The translations under genes were made by a program, and so were the position numbers. From the NCBI GenBank assembly GCA_963833605.1, contig CAWHYZ010000029.1:1-64000 (forward strand): 64,000 nucleotides of DNA, in the 5' to 3' direction. Below the pieces are notes generated by a model. That model was not told the origin of the DNA and searched no databases. It saw only the letters and a program-made list of their open reading frames with translations. This DNA comes from JAFAXD01 sp963833605 (GTDB taxonomy: Bacteria > Pseudomonadota > Alphaproteobacteria > Rhizobiales > Xanthobacteraceae). Below are positions 42,016 through 50,718 of this stretch, one piece after another (position 1 is the first letter of the stretch; every line of letters begins with the position of its first letter).

Positions 42016-43293
42016 ATGCGGGCATTGATCATCGGCGGCGGCATCGGCGGGCTGACGGCGGCGCTCAGCCTGCACGCCGCCGGCATCGAAGCCATGGTGT
42101 TCGAAAGCGTGGCCCAGATCGATCCGCTCGGCCTCGGCATCAACCTGCAGCCCAATGCGGTGCGCGAACTGATCGAACTCGGGCTCGGCAAGGCGCTCGC
42201 CGCAACGGCGATCGAGACTTCGACGCTCGCCTACTACAACAAACACGGACAGCGGATCTGGTCCGAACCGCGCGGCCTCGCGGCGGGCTACGCCTGGCCC
42301 CAATACTCCATCCATCGTGGCGACCTGCTCATGCTGCTGCTCGAAGCAACCCAGGCGCGGCTCGGGGCAGATGCCGTTCGTTCAAACCATCACTTCGTGT
42401 CGTTCGAGGATAGCGGGCACGATGTGGTCGCGCAGTTCAGCGATCGACGGACCGGTGCGGGACTTCCGGCCCAACGCGGGGACGTGCTGATCGGCGCCGA
42501 TGGCATCCATTCCGTCGTGCGCCGCCAACTCTATCCGAACGAAGGCGCGCCGGTGTTCAGCGGCCGGATTCAATGGCGCGGCGCGGTCGAGGCCGATCCG
42601 TTCCTCGACGGGCGCTCGCAGGTGATGATCGGCCACCGCGAGCAGCGCACGGTCATCTATCCGATGAGCGCCAAGGCGGCCGGGCGCGGCCGCTCCCTGG
42701 TCAACTGGCTCGCGCTGCTGGGCCGTCAATTCGACGCCGAACCGCGCGAGGCCTGGAACCGGCGGGTACCGAAGGAGCGCTTCTTCGACCGGTTCAGCCA
42801 CTGGAACTTCGACTGGATTCGGCCGGCCGATCTCTTCGCCGCGACCACGGACATCTACGAGTTCCCGGAGACCGATCGCGATCCGCTGCCGCGCTGGAGC
42901 TTTGGCCGCGTCACGCTCATCGGTGACGCCGCCCACCCGATGCGGCCCGTCGGCTCGCAGGCGGGCAGCCAGGCCGTCGTCGACGCCCGCATTCTTGCTT
43001 ATGCGCTCGCCAGCGAACCAAACGAGCCGCCGCGCGCGTTGTGCGCCTACGAGGCCGAACGGCTTCCGGCCATGAACGAGGTGACGTTGCGCAACCGCGA
43101 ATTTGGGCCGGAAATCGTCATGCAAATGGCCGAGGAGCGCGCCCCGGACGGCTTTCGCCAGATCGAGGACGTGATCCCGCGGCAAGAACTGGAAGGCATC
43201 GCGCGCTCGTTCAAGGTGGCCGCCGGCTTCGACCCGCGCACGGTCAACGAGCACCCCTCCTACAGCGTCAAACGTGCATCCGCTCCACGTTGA
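42016..43293 (+). CDS. FAD-dependent monooxygenase, 425 aa
   Basis: ATG at 42016 with GGGAG upstream. The N-terminal Rossmann motif is ALIIGGGIGGLTAALSLHAA, the middle motif RGDVLIGADGIHSVVRRQL near residue 155, and the FAD-ribityl motif FGRVTLIGDAAHPMRPVGSQ near residue 300. Family of p-hydroxybenzoate / salicylate / 3-hydroxybenzoate 6-hydroxylases. Divergent from a gentisate-dioxygenase-like gene, so it could make the dioxygenase substrate (inference). An NTF2-like gene follows in the same direction. Confidence 0.88.
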   Translation: MRALIIGGGIGGLTAALSLHAAGIEAMVFESVAQIDPLGLGINLQPNAVRELIELGLGKALAATAIETSTLAYYNKHGQRIWSEPRGLAAGYAWPQYSIHRGDLLMLLLEATQARLGADAVRSNHHFVSFEDSGHDVVAQFSDRRTGAGLPAQRGDVLIGADGIHSVVRRQLYPNEGAPVFSGRIQWRGAVEADPFLDGRSQVMIGHREQRTVIYPMSAKAAGRGRSLVNWLALLGRQFDAEPREAWNRRVPKERFFDRFSHWNFDWIRPADLFAATTDIYEFPETDRDPLPRWSFGRVTLIGDAAHPMRPVGSQAGSQAVVDARILAYALASEPNEPPRALCAYEAERLPAMNEVTLRNREFGPEIVMQMAEERAPDGFRQIEDVIPRQELEGIARSFKVAAGFDPRTVNEHPSYSVKRASAPR

Positions 43294-43358
43294 AAGCGCA
43301 GCCGGTTCGGTCAAGACTGCGGGCATGCCCGCCAACGATCAGCTCACAGGGAGGACCC

Positions 43359-44051
43359 ATGACATCGACCGACACCATGCTGCGCCCGCGCGCGTCCGCC
43401 GCCGTGCCGGCGAGTGCCCGCGGCGGAGCCGATCGGGATGCCGCGCGCGATTTCTTCGACCGGCACGAGATCTTCGAACTGGTCCGCCTGGAGCGATTCT
43501 GGCGCGACCAGCGCGAGTGGGGCAAGCTCGCCGACTGCTATGTGGAGGACTCGCAGGTGTGCACCACCTGGTTCCTCGGCACCGGCCGCGAGTTCGCGGC
43601 CGCCTCCGAGGAGATGTTCGAGAAGCGCGGCTCGCGCGGCAAGCACATGATCTGGCCAGCCGACGTGCGCATCAACGGCGACCGCGCGATCAGCGAAAGT
43701 CCCGGCACCATCTATTCGCGCAGCATTTTTGGCGGGGTTGAGGTCGATATGATGAATTACGCGCGCTTTCATTCGCTGGTGGTGCGCACCGAGCGTGGCT
43801 GGCGGCTCAAATCGTTCATGGGGATCTATCAGAAGGATACGCTCACCGCCGTCAATCCGGAGGAGAAACTGCCGGTCGACTGGAACGAGATCAAGAAATT
43901 CCGGCCCGACTATCGGTTCCTCTGCTACACCATGATGCAGCGCGGTTACCACGTCTCACAGGAGCTTCCAGGCGACGCGCGGCCGGATATCGTGCAGACC
44001 CATTACGCCAAGACCGATCGTTGGCTGGAGACTGGTGCCTCGCCGTTCTAG
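43359..44051 (+). CDS. NTF2/SnoaL-like protein, 230 aa
   Basis: ATG at 43359 after AGGGAGGA. A disordered first 30 residues precede an NTF2-like alpha+beta cone: FDRHEIFELVRLERFWRDQR, EWGKLADCYVEDSQVCTTWF and KHMIWPADVRINGDRAISES, then a C-terminal extension. Similar domains are isomerases, dehydratases or the small subunits of ring-hydroxylating dioxygenases; no Rieske partner is present. 65 bp downstream of the FAD monooxygenase, so likely co-transcribed. Exact role unknown. Confidence 0.8.
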   Translation: MTSTDTMLRPRASAAVPASARGGADRDAARDFFDRHEIFELVRLERFWRDQREWGKLADCYVEDSQVCTTWFLGTGREFAAASEEMFEKRGSRGKHMIWPADVRINGDRAISESPGTIYSRSIFGGVEVDMMNYARFHSLVVRTERGWRLKSFMGIYQKDTLTAVNPEEKLPVDWNEIKKFRPDYRFLCYTMMQRGYHVSQELPGDARPDIVQTHYAKTDRWLETGASPF

Positions 44052-44116
44052 ACCTTGCCGTCACCTCTCCCCGTAAGCGGGGAGACGTGGCCGCGGGTCC
44101 ATACTGAACTTCCTGA

Positions 44117-44200
44117 TGTAGCCCGGATGGAGCGAAGCGAAATCCGGGATTGGAATGCGGGACCCCGGATTACGCGCTGACGCGCTTCATCCGGGCTACA
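44117..44200. repeat. intergenic palindromic repeat, about 84 bp
   Basis: TGTAGCCCGGATG (44117-44129) and its exact complement (44188-44200) bracket GAGCGAAGCGAAATCCGGG and CCCCGGATTACGCGC. This GTAGCCCGGATGGAGCGAAG sequence is a dispersed repeat I recognise from many proteobacterial chromosomes. It sits between convergent genes and may act as a bidirectional terminator. Confidence 0.8.
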
Positions 44201-44215
44201 GTCCCAGTAGATGAC

Positions 44216-44854
44216 TCAGCCGCTCGCCGCCGGCGCCCGCCGCACACCGAGCCCGCGCATGAAGCGGTCGCAGATCACCACCGGATCGCGCTCGATCGCG
44301 CCCACTCCCGGCTGCTCATCGATGCGGGCGGCGATCAGCGACGGGCCGCCGGCAAGCGCGCGCACGACGAGGTCCTCGAACATCGCCTCGTCCGCCGCCC
44401 AGAAACTCTGCGCAATGCCGGCCCCGCGCGCCATGGTGACGATATCGGCGCCGTGACGGGTCGCGGTCGGCTGGCTGCCGGTGATCTGGTAGATGCCGTT
44501 GTCCATCACCACGATGGTGAGGTTTGCCGGCTGAAGCATCGCGATGGTCGCGAGACAGCCGAGCTGCATCAGCAACGAGCCGTCGCCCTCGAGCGCCACC
44601 ACATGCCGGTGCGGTTGCGCGAGCGCGACGCCGAGCGCAATCGGACATGCGAGCCCCATGCTGCCGAGCATGTAGAAGTTCTGCGGCCGCTGGCCGGCCG
44701 CCCACAGGTCGAAGTTGGTGTTGCCGATGCCGCCGATGACGGCTTCCTCGCCCGGGAGCTTGGCGATCAGGCGCTTGGTGAGCTCGAAGCGGTTCATCAC
44801 CTGGGCATTGCCGGGCCCGATGGGCGCGTGCTCGGGGGTCATTGAGTTGCTCAT
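44216..44854 (-). CDS. thiamine-diphosphate decarboxylase, cofactor-binding (beta) subunit, 212 aa
   Basis: Contains the ThDP motif VVALEGDGSLLMQLGCLATI ... LTIVVMDNGIYQITG, with AVIGGIGNTNFDLWAAGQRP and FYMLGSMGLACPIALGVALA before it. This is the small C-terminal half found in sulfopyruvate (ComE) and phosphonopyruvate decarboxylases. Start ATG 44854 overlaps the stop of the alpha-subunit gene (ATGA). The pair would decarboxylate a 2-oxo acid; which one is open. Confidence 0.88.
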   Translation of the reverse strand: MSNSMTPEHAPIGPGNAQVMNRFELTKRLIAKLPGEEAVIGGIGNTNFDLWAAGQRPQNFYMLGSMGLACPIALGVALAQPHRHVVALEGDGSLLMQLGCLATIAMLQPANLTIVVMDNGIYQITGSQPTATRHGADIVTMARGAGIAQSFWAADEAMFEDLVVRALAGGPSLIAARIDEQPGVGAIERDPVVICDRFMRGLGVRRAPAASG

Positions 44855-45384
44855 GCGGCGAAGACCTTGCCGCCGGTGAGCAGCGGCGAAAGGATGAGGG
44901 CCACCGGCGCGCGGGTCGCGGCGGCCTGCCTGATCGAACGATCGACGATGAACTCGAGTTCGTCGTGACGCGTGATGGTGTGATACTCGACCGCGAGCGC
45001 GTCGAGAATCGGCCGCATGGTGCGATAGACCAGCGCCTGGCCGAGGTTGAATTCGCCAAGCGTGCCGCGCTCCGACACCATCATCAACACCGGAATCTGG
45101 AACGCCACCGGGAGCGAGGCGAGCACATTGGCGAGCGTCGCAAAGCCGCTGGTCTGCATCAGCACGATCCCGCGCATGCCGCCCATCCAGGCGCCCGCCA
45201 CGATCCCGACCGCCTCCTCCTCGCGCGTGGTCGGAAACGTCTTGAAGAACGGGTCGGCATGGATACCGGCGATCAGCGGCTTAAGCACATTGTCCGGAAC
45301 ATAGGTGACGAGCCGTACCTGGTTCGCCTTCAGCGTATCGCGCACGACATCGTGCCATGGGCGCATTGGTTGGGACTCCGCCAT
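44851..45384 (-). CDS. thiamine-diphosphate decarboxylase, PYR (alpha) subunit, 177 aa
   Basis: PYR domain with the activating Glu in TTREEEAVGIVAGAWMGGMR, preceded by VRLVTYVPDNVLKPLI and followed by VLMQTSGFATLANVLASLPV. It resembles ComD-type sulfopyruvate decarboxylase alpha subunits. It is divergent from the isopropylmalate-dehydrogenase-like gene at 45471, whose 2-oxo acid product such an enzyme could use (inference). Confidence 0.86.
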   Translation of the reverse strand: MAESQPMRPWHDVVRDTLKANQVRLVTYVPDNVLKPLIAGIHADPFFKTFPTTREEEAVGIVAGAWMGGMRGIVLMQTSGFATLANVLASLPVAFQIPVLMMVSERGTLGEFNLGQALVYRTMRPILDALAVEYHTITRHDELEFIVDRSIRQAAATRAPVALILSPLLTGGKVFAA

Positions 45385-45470
45385 CTCGGCAACCGCGGGA
45401 AATGCTGCCGATTAGAATTTGTGACCCGGCAATGCTAGGTCTTGCATGATAACAGCACGAAGGCGCGCAC

Positions 45471-46532
45471 ATGCAAATCCTGGTGTTGCCAGGCGATGGG
45501 ATCGGGCCGGAAATCACCGCCGCAACATGCGATGTGCTGCGCGCGGCGTCCGACCGCTTCGGGCTTGGGCTCGTGCTCGAGGACGACGTGGTTGGGCACG
45601 AGAGCCTGCGTCGATACGGCACGACGGTGCGGCCGGACATCCTCGACAAGGCCCGCAACGCGGACGGGCTGATCCTCGGTCCGACCGCCACCCTCGATTT
45701 CAAGGACGCGGCGCACGGCGAAATCAACCCATCCATGTTCTTTCGCAAGAACCTCGACCTGTTCGCCAATATCCGGCCGGCTCGCACCTATCCGGGCGTA
45801 CCGGGGCGCGTCGGCGTCTTCGACCTCGTGGTGGTGCGCGAGAATACTGAAGGGTTCTATGCCGACCGCAACATGGAACAGGGCAGCGGCGAGATGCTGG
45901 TCACCCCCGACGTGGTGATCTCGCTGCGGCGGATCACGCGGGCGTGCTGCGCCCGCATCGCGCAGACGGCCTTCGAGCTCGCCGCACACCGCCGCCAGCA
46001 CGTGAGCATCGTGCACAAGGCCAATGTGCTCAAGCTCGGCGATGGTCTGTTTCTCGATGAGTGCCGCAAGGTCGCGCGCGCCTTCCCCGGCATCGCGGTC
46101 GACGATTTCATCGTCGATGCCATGATGGCGCATGTGGTGCGTGCCCCGCAGCGCTTCGACGTGATCGTCACCACCAACATGTTCGGCGACATCCTTTCGG
46201 ATCTCACCGCGGAGCTGTCTGGCAGTATCGGACTGGGCGGCTCGCTCAATGCCGGCGCCCAACACGCGATGGCGCAGGCTGCGCACGGCTCGGCCCCCGA
46301 CATTGCGGGGCGCGATATCGCCAACCCGCTGTCGCTGATCCTGTCGGCGGCGCTGCTGCTCGCCTGGCACGGCCAGCGACGGCAGGCGAAGGCGTTCGAG
46401 CTGGCCGCCGCCGCCATCGAGCAGGCCGCTGCGGCGACGGTCGCGGCAGGCGAGGTGACGCACGACCTTGGGGGCCGGCTCGGCACCCGTGCGGCCGGGA
46501 CGGCCCTCGCGGCGCGCATCGGGGAGGCGTGA
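45471..46532 (+). CDS. isopropylmalate/isocitrate-dehydrogenase family enzyme, 353 aa
   Basis: Full-length beta-decarboxylating dehydrogenase: MQILVLPGDGIGPEITAAT, VVVRENTEGFYADRNMEQGS, the catalytic Lys in VSIVHKANVLKLGDGLF, TTNMFGDILSDLTAELSGSI (metal Asp) and QAAHGSAPDIAGRDIANPLS (NAD site). In this catabolic setting it is more likely a tartrate/malate or substituted-malate dehydrogenase than biosynthetic LeuB, which is normally near leuCD. Substrate unproven. Confidence 0.85.
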   Translation: MQILVLPGDGIGPEITAATCDVLRAASDRFGLGLVLEDDVVGHESLRRYGTTVRPDILDKARNADGLILGPTATLDFKDAAHGEINPSMFFRKNLDLFANIRPARTYPGVPGRVGVFDLVVVRENTEGFYADRNMEQGSGEMLVTPDVVISLRRITRACCARIAQTAFELAAHRRQHVSIVHKANVLKLGDGLFLDECRKVARAFPGIAVDDFIVDAMMAHVVRAPQRFDVIVTTNMFGDILSDLTAELSGSIGLGGSLNAGAQHAMAQAAHGSAPDIAGRDIANPLSLILSAALLLAWHGQRRQAKAFELAAAAIEQAAAATVAAGEVTHDLGGRLGTRAAGTALAARIGEA

Positions 46533-46538
46533 ATCGGC

Positions 46539-46711
46539 ATGCGCTGCGACGCCCATGTTCATATGGTCGGGCCGCGCGACCAGTACCCGCAGGTTGCGGG
46601 CAGAACCATGAGGCGCTGGTCGACAATTTCGTGGCGGCGCTCGGCTCGCCGCTGCTGGCAGACCGGATCCTGCAGGACAATCCGCAGCGGCTTTATGATT
46701 TTCCGGCATAA
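46539..46711 (+). pseudogene. amidohydrolase, internally deleted
   Basis: The N-terminus MRCDAHVHMVGPRDQYPQVA carries the family's DxHxH metal motif but lasts only about 22 residues. In another frame the true C-terminus, NHEALVDNFVAALGSPLLAD and NPQRLYDFPA, follows immediately. About 230 residues between them have been deleted. It sits 6 bp after the dehydrogenase, so the operon once included an Amidohydrolase_2-type hydrolase or decarboxylase. Confidence 0.75.
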
Positions 46712-46737
46712 GCCGGTAGCATGGCGCAGGAGGCAAC

Positions 46738-47715
46738 ATGACGATACCGGTTTCGAGCATGCGTGCACTCATATTGGCCATCGCGGCCACGACCCTTGTC
46801 GCCCCGGCCCTGGCACAGGCACCGCAAGGCCAGACGACGCGGCTTGTCGTTGCCTATGCGGCGGGCGGGACCGGCGACGTGGTGGCGCGCATCCTGTCTG
46901 AGAAGCTGGCAGCCGCGCTCGGCCAGAACGTCGTGGTCGAAAATCGCGCCGGCGCGAGCGGCGCGATCGCCAGCCGTAGCGTGGTCGCGGCACCGCCCGA
47001 CGGGCATACGCTGCTGGTCGGGCAGACCGGGGAAGTCGCCATCAATCAGCACTTCATGAAGGACCCGGGATACGATCCGGAAAAGGATCTGGTGGCGATC
47101 GCGCTGGCCGGCATCGTACCATTGGCATTGGTAGTGCCCGCCAAGGCGCCTTATTCCACCATGGCCGAGTTCGTAAAGGCGCTGCCCACGGCCAAACTCA
47201 CCTTCGCGTCGGCGGGCGCCGGCACACCGGGCTATTTCGCCGGCGAGACCATCAAGGCCAGGATGAAAGCCGATCTCACGCACGTACCCTACAAGGGCGC
47301 GGCGCCGGCATTGAACGATCTGATCGGCGGCCATGTCGATCTCTATTTCCCGGGCATGCCGGCGGTGATTCCGCACCTCAAGTCCGGCCTGTTGAAGGTA
47401 TTGGCGGTCTCATCGGCGCGGCGCTCGGGGATCGCGCCCGACGTGCCAACCGTCGCCGAAGCGAGCCCGATGAAGGATTTCGATTTCACGCTCTGGGTCG
47501 CTTTCCTCGCACCGGCCCGCACGCCGAGCGATGTGGTGGCGCGGCTCAACACTGCGATCAATGCAATTCTCGTTGCGCCCGACATCAAGCAGAAACTGAT
47601 GGAGGCCGGCGCAGACGTGACCCCGATGTCGGTCGAGCAGGTCGCGGCGTTCGTTCGATCCGAGAGCAACAAGTATCTGCAGATCATCAAGGAGACCGGC
47701 GTCACCGGAGAGTAG
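46738..47715 (+). CDS. Bug-family (TctC-type) substrate-binding protein, 325 aa
   Basis: ATG at 46738 after AGGAGG. Signal peptide MTIPVSSMRALILAIAATTL ... ALAQ. Bug hallmarks: RLVVAYAAGGTGDVVARILS, NVVVENRAGASGAIASRSV, ADLTHVPYKGAAPALNDLIG and GIAPDVPTVAEASP. Such periplasmic proteins bind carboxylic acids for tripartite (TctABC) transporters. No TctA/B membrane genes are in the window, so it works with a distant partner or as a sensor. Confidence 0.92.
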   Translation: MTIPVSSMRALILAIAATTLVAPALAQAPQGQTTRLVVAYAAGGTGDVVARILSEKLAAALGQNVVVENRAGASGAIASRSVVAAPPDGHTLLVGQTGEVAINQHFMKDPGYDPEKDLVAIALAGIVPLALVVPAKAPYSTMAEFVKALPTAKLTFASAGAGTPGYFAGETIKARMKADLTHVPYKGAAPALNDLIGGHVDLYFPGMPAVIPHLKSGLLKVLAVSSARRSGIAPDVPTVAEASPMKDFDFTLWVAFLAPARTPSDVVARLNTAINAILVAPDIKQKLMEAGADVTPMSVEQVAAFVRSESNKYLQIIKETGVTGE

Positions 47716-47764
47716 CGCCGCATCACTCCGCGCATGACAGTGCGAAGCCAACAGGAATCCAACC

Positions 47765-48723
47765 ATGCGCCCATTCGTCTTGATCGCATTCGCCACAGTG
47801 CTGGCAACCGGCCTCGCCGGCGAGGCCCGATCGCAGGCCTGGCCGCAGCGGCCGGTCACGGTGATCGTGCCATTCGCGGCCGGCGGCAATACCGACGGCA
47901 TCGGGCGCGCCATCGCGCAATGGCTCGGCGACCGATTGGGCCAGCAGTTCGTGATCGAGAATCGCGCCGGCGCCGGCGGGGCGATCGCGGCCGAGCTGGT
48001 CGCCCGCGCGCCCGCAGATGGCTACACGCTGTTCGTCGCGGCACTGCCGCAGATTGCCATCGTGCCGGCGGTCGCGACGGTCCGCTACGACCCGGTGAAG
48101 GATTTTGCGCCGATCAGCGTGGTCGGCACCAACCCGTTCGTGTTGGCGGTCAACAAGGACGTGCCAGTCAAAAGTTCGTGGCCTATGTGCGAGCGCAGCC
48201 GCAAAAGCTCTCCTATGGGTCGGCCGGCGTCGGCAGCCTCAATCATCTCTCCATGGCGCTGTTCCTGAAGCTTGCCGGGATCGACATGATCCACGTGCCC
48301 TACAAGGGCAATGCACCGGCGATGGCAGACGTGGTGGCCGGCCATGTGCCCGCGATCTTCACGAATTTGTCCGATGCGCTGCCGCAGGCTGCGGCCGGAT
48401 CGATCCGGCTGATCGGCGTCTCGAGCGACAAACGTGCGCCGCAAATTCCCGACGTGCCGACGGTCGCGGAGCAGGGCTATCCCACCTTCAAGACCCTGAC
48501 CTGGAACGCCCTGATGGCGCCAGCCGCAACACCGCCGGCGATCATCGCGCGCGTGGCGAATGAAGTCGCCCTAGCCGCCAAGGACCCGGCGTTCGCCGAG
48601 CGCCTCAATCGCCTGGGCGTCGATCCGCTCGGCAACAGTCCAGCCGAGTTTGCATCCTTGATCGCGGCGGATATCCGGTTCTGGGCCGACGCGGTCAAGG
48701 TCGCGGGCGTCAAAGAACATTGA
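47765..48723 (+). pseudogene. second Bug-family substrate-binding protein, frameshifted
   Basis: Frame 1 from ATG 47765 gives a signal peptide (MRPFVLIAFATVLATGLAGE) and VTVIVPFAAGGNTDGIGRAI to LAVNKDVPVK. Near 48168 a small deletion (relatives have a few extra residues before FVAYVR) shifts to the frame KFVAYVRAQPQKLSYGSAGV, DMIHVPYKGNAPAMADVVAG, QIPDVPTVAEQGY, ending VAGVKEH at 48723. No single product spans it. It is 49 bp after the intact Bug gene and only modestly similar to it. Confidence 0.8.
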
Positions 48724-48759
48724 GACACCAGCAGCAATGACGCCCGACTGCCCGCGCGC

Positions 48760-49959
48760 ATGGCCGAGCATCCGATCCTGATCGCGGGCGGCGGCCCGGT
48801 CGGCGTCATCGCCGCGCTCGCCTTGGCCCGACAGGGTTTTGCGGTGCGGGTGTTCGAAGCGGACGCGCAGGTCAACGAGGCCCCGCGCGCCGCCACCACC
48901 CATCCGGCCACGCTCGAGATGCTGGCCGGACTTGGCCTGATCGATGACGTGATCGCGCGCGGCCTCGTTGCGCGCACGTTCCAGTTCTGGGACCGCCCAT
49001 CCGGCCAGATGATCGCCGAGTTCGATCATGCGGTGCTGGCGGACGACACGCGTTATCCGTTCGTCGTGCAGTGCGAGCAGCACAAACTCGCCAACCTGGC
49101 GATCGCGCGATTGCGCGGCTTGGCAAACGCCGGTTTCGACTTTTCGTCCCAGGTGACCGACGTCGAGCAGGGCCCGGATTGGGTCGCGGTCACGGTGGCG
49201 CGTGGCAGCAGGAGCGAACGCCTCACCGGCAGCTACCTGATCGGCGCCGACGGCGGGCGCTCGACCGTGCGCAAGGCACTCGGCATTGCATTCGACGGCT
49301 ATACGTTTCCCGAGCGCTTTCTGGTGCTCACGACGCCGTTCGATTTTGCGCGCGAACGCGGCTGCGGCTTTCGCAGCTATTTTTCCGACCCGGACGAATG
49401 GGCGAACCTGTTCAAGGTCGCGGGCAACGACGGAAGCGGGCTGTGGCGGGTCGTGTTTCCGACCTTGCCGGGCGAAACCGACGATGAGGTGCTCAACGAA
49501 AGCGCGGTGCAGCAGCGGCTGCGGAAGTTCTTCCCCAAGCCCGGCGCTTACCCGGTCGTGCACCGCAATCTCTACAACGTGCACCAACGCGTGGCCGCGT
49601 CTTTCAGCAAGGGCCGCGTTTTTCTCGCCGGCGACGCCGCCCACGTCAACAATCCGATCGGCGGCCTCGGCCTCAACTGCGGCATCCACGACGCCGTGGA
49701 GCTCGCCGGTCTGCTCGGACAGGTGCTGCGGGGGGAGGTGCCGGCCGAGCAACTCGCGCACTACGATGCGCGCCGCCGTCCGATCAATGTCAAATACGTG
49801 CAAGAGCAGACCATCGCCAACAAGAAACGGCTCGAGGCCAGGGAGCCCCGCCTGCGCGAGGAGAATTTTGCATTTCTGCGCCGCACCGCGGCCGATCCGG
49901 CGGCGCACCGGGCGTTCCTGATGCGCACCTCACTGCTCGACAGCGTGCGCCATGGATGA
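48760..49959 (+). CDS. FAD-dependent monooxygenase, PheA/TfdB/MhpA-like, 399 aa
   Basis: The Rossmann motif HPILIAGGGPVGVIAALALA, then VRVFEADAQVNEAPRAATTH, the LIGADGGRSTVRKALGI motif near residue 165, and RVFLAGDAAHVNNPIGGLGL near 290 define the class A flavin hydroxylase fold. It belongs to the aromatic hydroxylase subgroup but lacks the long C-terminal thioredoxin-like domain of phenol hydroxylases. It probably adds OH to an aromatic acid. It follows the broken Bug gene by 36 bp. Confidence 0.87.
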   Translation: MAEHPILIAGGGPVGVIAALALARQGFAVRVFEADAQVNEAPRAATTHPATLEMLAGLGLIDDVIARGLVARTFQFWDRPSGQMIAEFDHAVLADDTRYPFVVQCEQHKLANLAIARLRGLANAGFDFSSQVTDVEQGPDWVAVTVARGSRSERLTGSYLIGADGGRSTVRKALGIAFDGYTFPERFLVLTTPFDFARERGCGFRSYFSDPDEWANLFKVAGNDGSGLWRVVFPTLPGETDDEVLNESAVQQRLRKFFPKPGAYPVVHRNLYNVHQRVAASFSKGRVFLAGDAAHVNNPIGGLGLNCGIHDAVELAGLLGQVLRGEVPAEQLAHYDARRRPINVKYVQEQTIANKKRLEAREPRLREENFAFLRRTAADPAAHRAFLMRTSLLDSVRHG

Positions 49960-50016
49960 CAGATTGATGGGTCCACGCATGACTTTCTGTCCATTGGCTA
50001 GCGGCTCGCTTTTCCC

Positions 50017-50718
50017 ATGACGCAAGATGACGCAAAGCAAAAACTGATCCTCGCCGGCCGGGTTCTGGTCGACGAGGGTCAGGACGATTTCACCCGCGGC
50101 CATATTTCGGTTCGCGTTCCGGACGATCCGCGGCATTTTTTCATGAAGCCGCACAGCGTCGGTCTCGACGAGATCACGCTCGCCAACATTCTGACCATCG
50201 ACCTGGAAGGAAACGTGGCCGCCGGCACGGCGCGGCGCCACAGTGAGGTCTACATCCATTCGGAAATCTACAAAGCGCGCGCGGACGTAAGTTGCGTGCT
50301 CCACACCCATCCACCCTATTCGGTGGCATTGTCGGCGACCGGCCAGCCGCTCAAGTGCTACAGCCAGCCAAGCGCGCTGTTCCACGAGGCGCTGGGCTTC
50401 TATGACGACACGATCAACCTGATCCGAACGCCGCAGATGGGTGCGGGCGTCGCCAAGGCACTGGGGCCGCACCGCGCCGTCCTCCTGAAGAACCACGGCA
50501 TCGCGGTTGCCGGCGGGACGATCGAAGAGGTTGTGGTGAGCGCGCTGATGCTCGAGAACGCGGCAAAGATTCAGATGATCGTCGAGGCCACCGGCCAGCC
50601 CGGTCCGGAATTTCCGCACGCCGACATCGCAAAGCTCAAGCACGACATCGGCCGCCCCGACCAGTTCATCGTGAATTTCGACTATCTGGTTCGGCGCGCG
50701 CAACGCCGGAGCAAATGA
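50017..50718 (+). CDS. class II aldolase/adducin family protein, 233 aa
   Basis: Zinc-site motifs VSCVLHTHPPYSVALSA, about residue 91, and VLLKNHGIAVAGGTIEEVVV, about 156, with the N-terminal GQDDFTRGHISVRVPDD. Members are fuculose- or ribulose-phosphate aldolases, 5-hydroxymethyl-type dehydratases or decarboxylases of hydroxylated acids, so the reaction is open. The stop overlaps the transporter start (ATGA at 50715-50718), which suggests it acts on the imported compound. Confidence 0.87.
   Translation: MTQDDAKQKLILAGRVLVDEGQDDFTRGHISVRVPDDPRHFFMKPHSVGLDEITLANILTIDLEGNVAAGTARRHSEVYIHSEIYKARADVSCVLHTHPPYSVALSATGQPLKCYSQPSALFHEALGFYDDTINLIRTPQMGAGVAKALGPHRAVLLKNHGIAVAGGTIEEVVVSALMLENAAKIQMIVEATGQPGPEFPHADIAKLKHDIGRPDQFIVNFDYLVRRAQRRSK

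Noticed and set aside
45435..46790. 450-codon minus-strand frame
   Set aside because: Antisense to the isopropylmalate-dehydrogenase-like gene, which has all family motifs on the plus strand.
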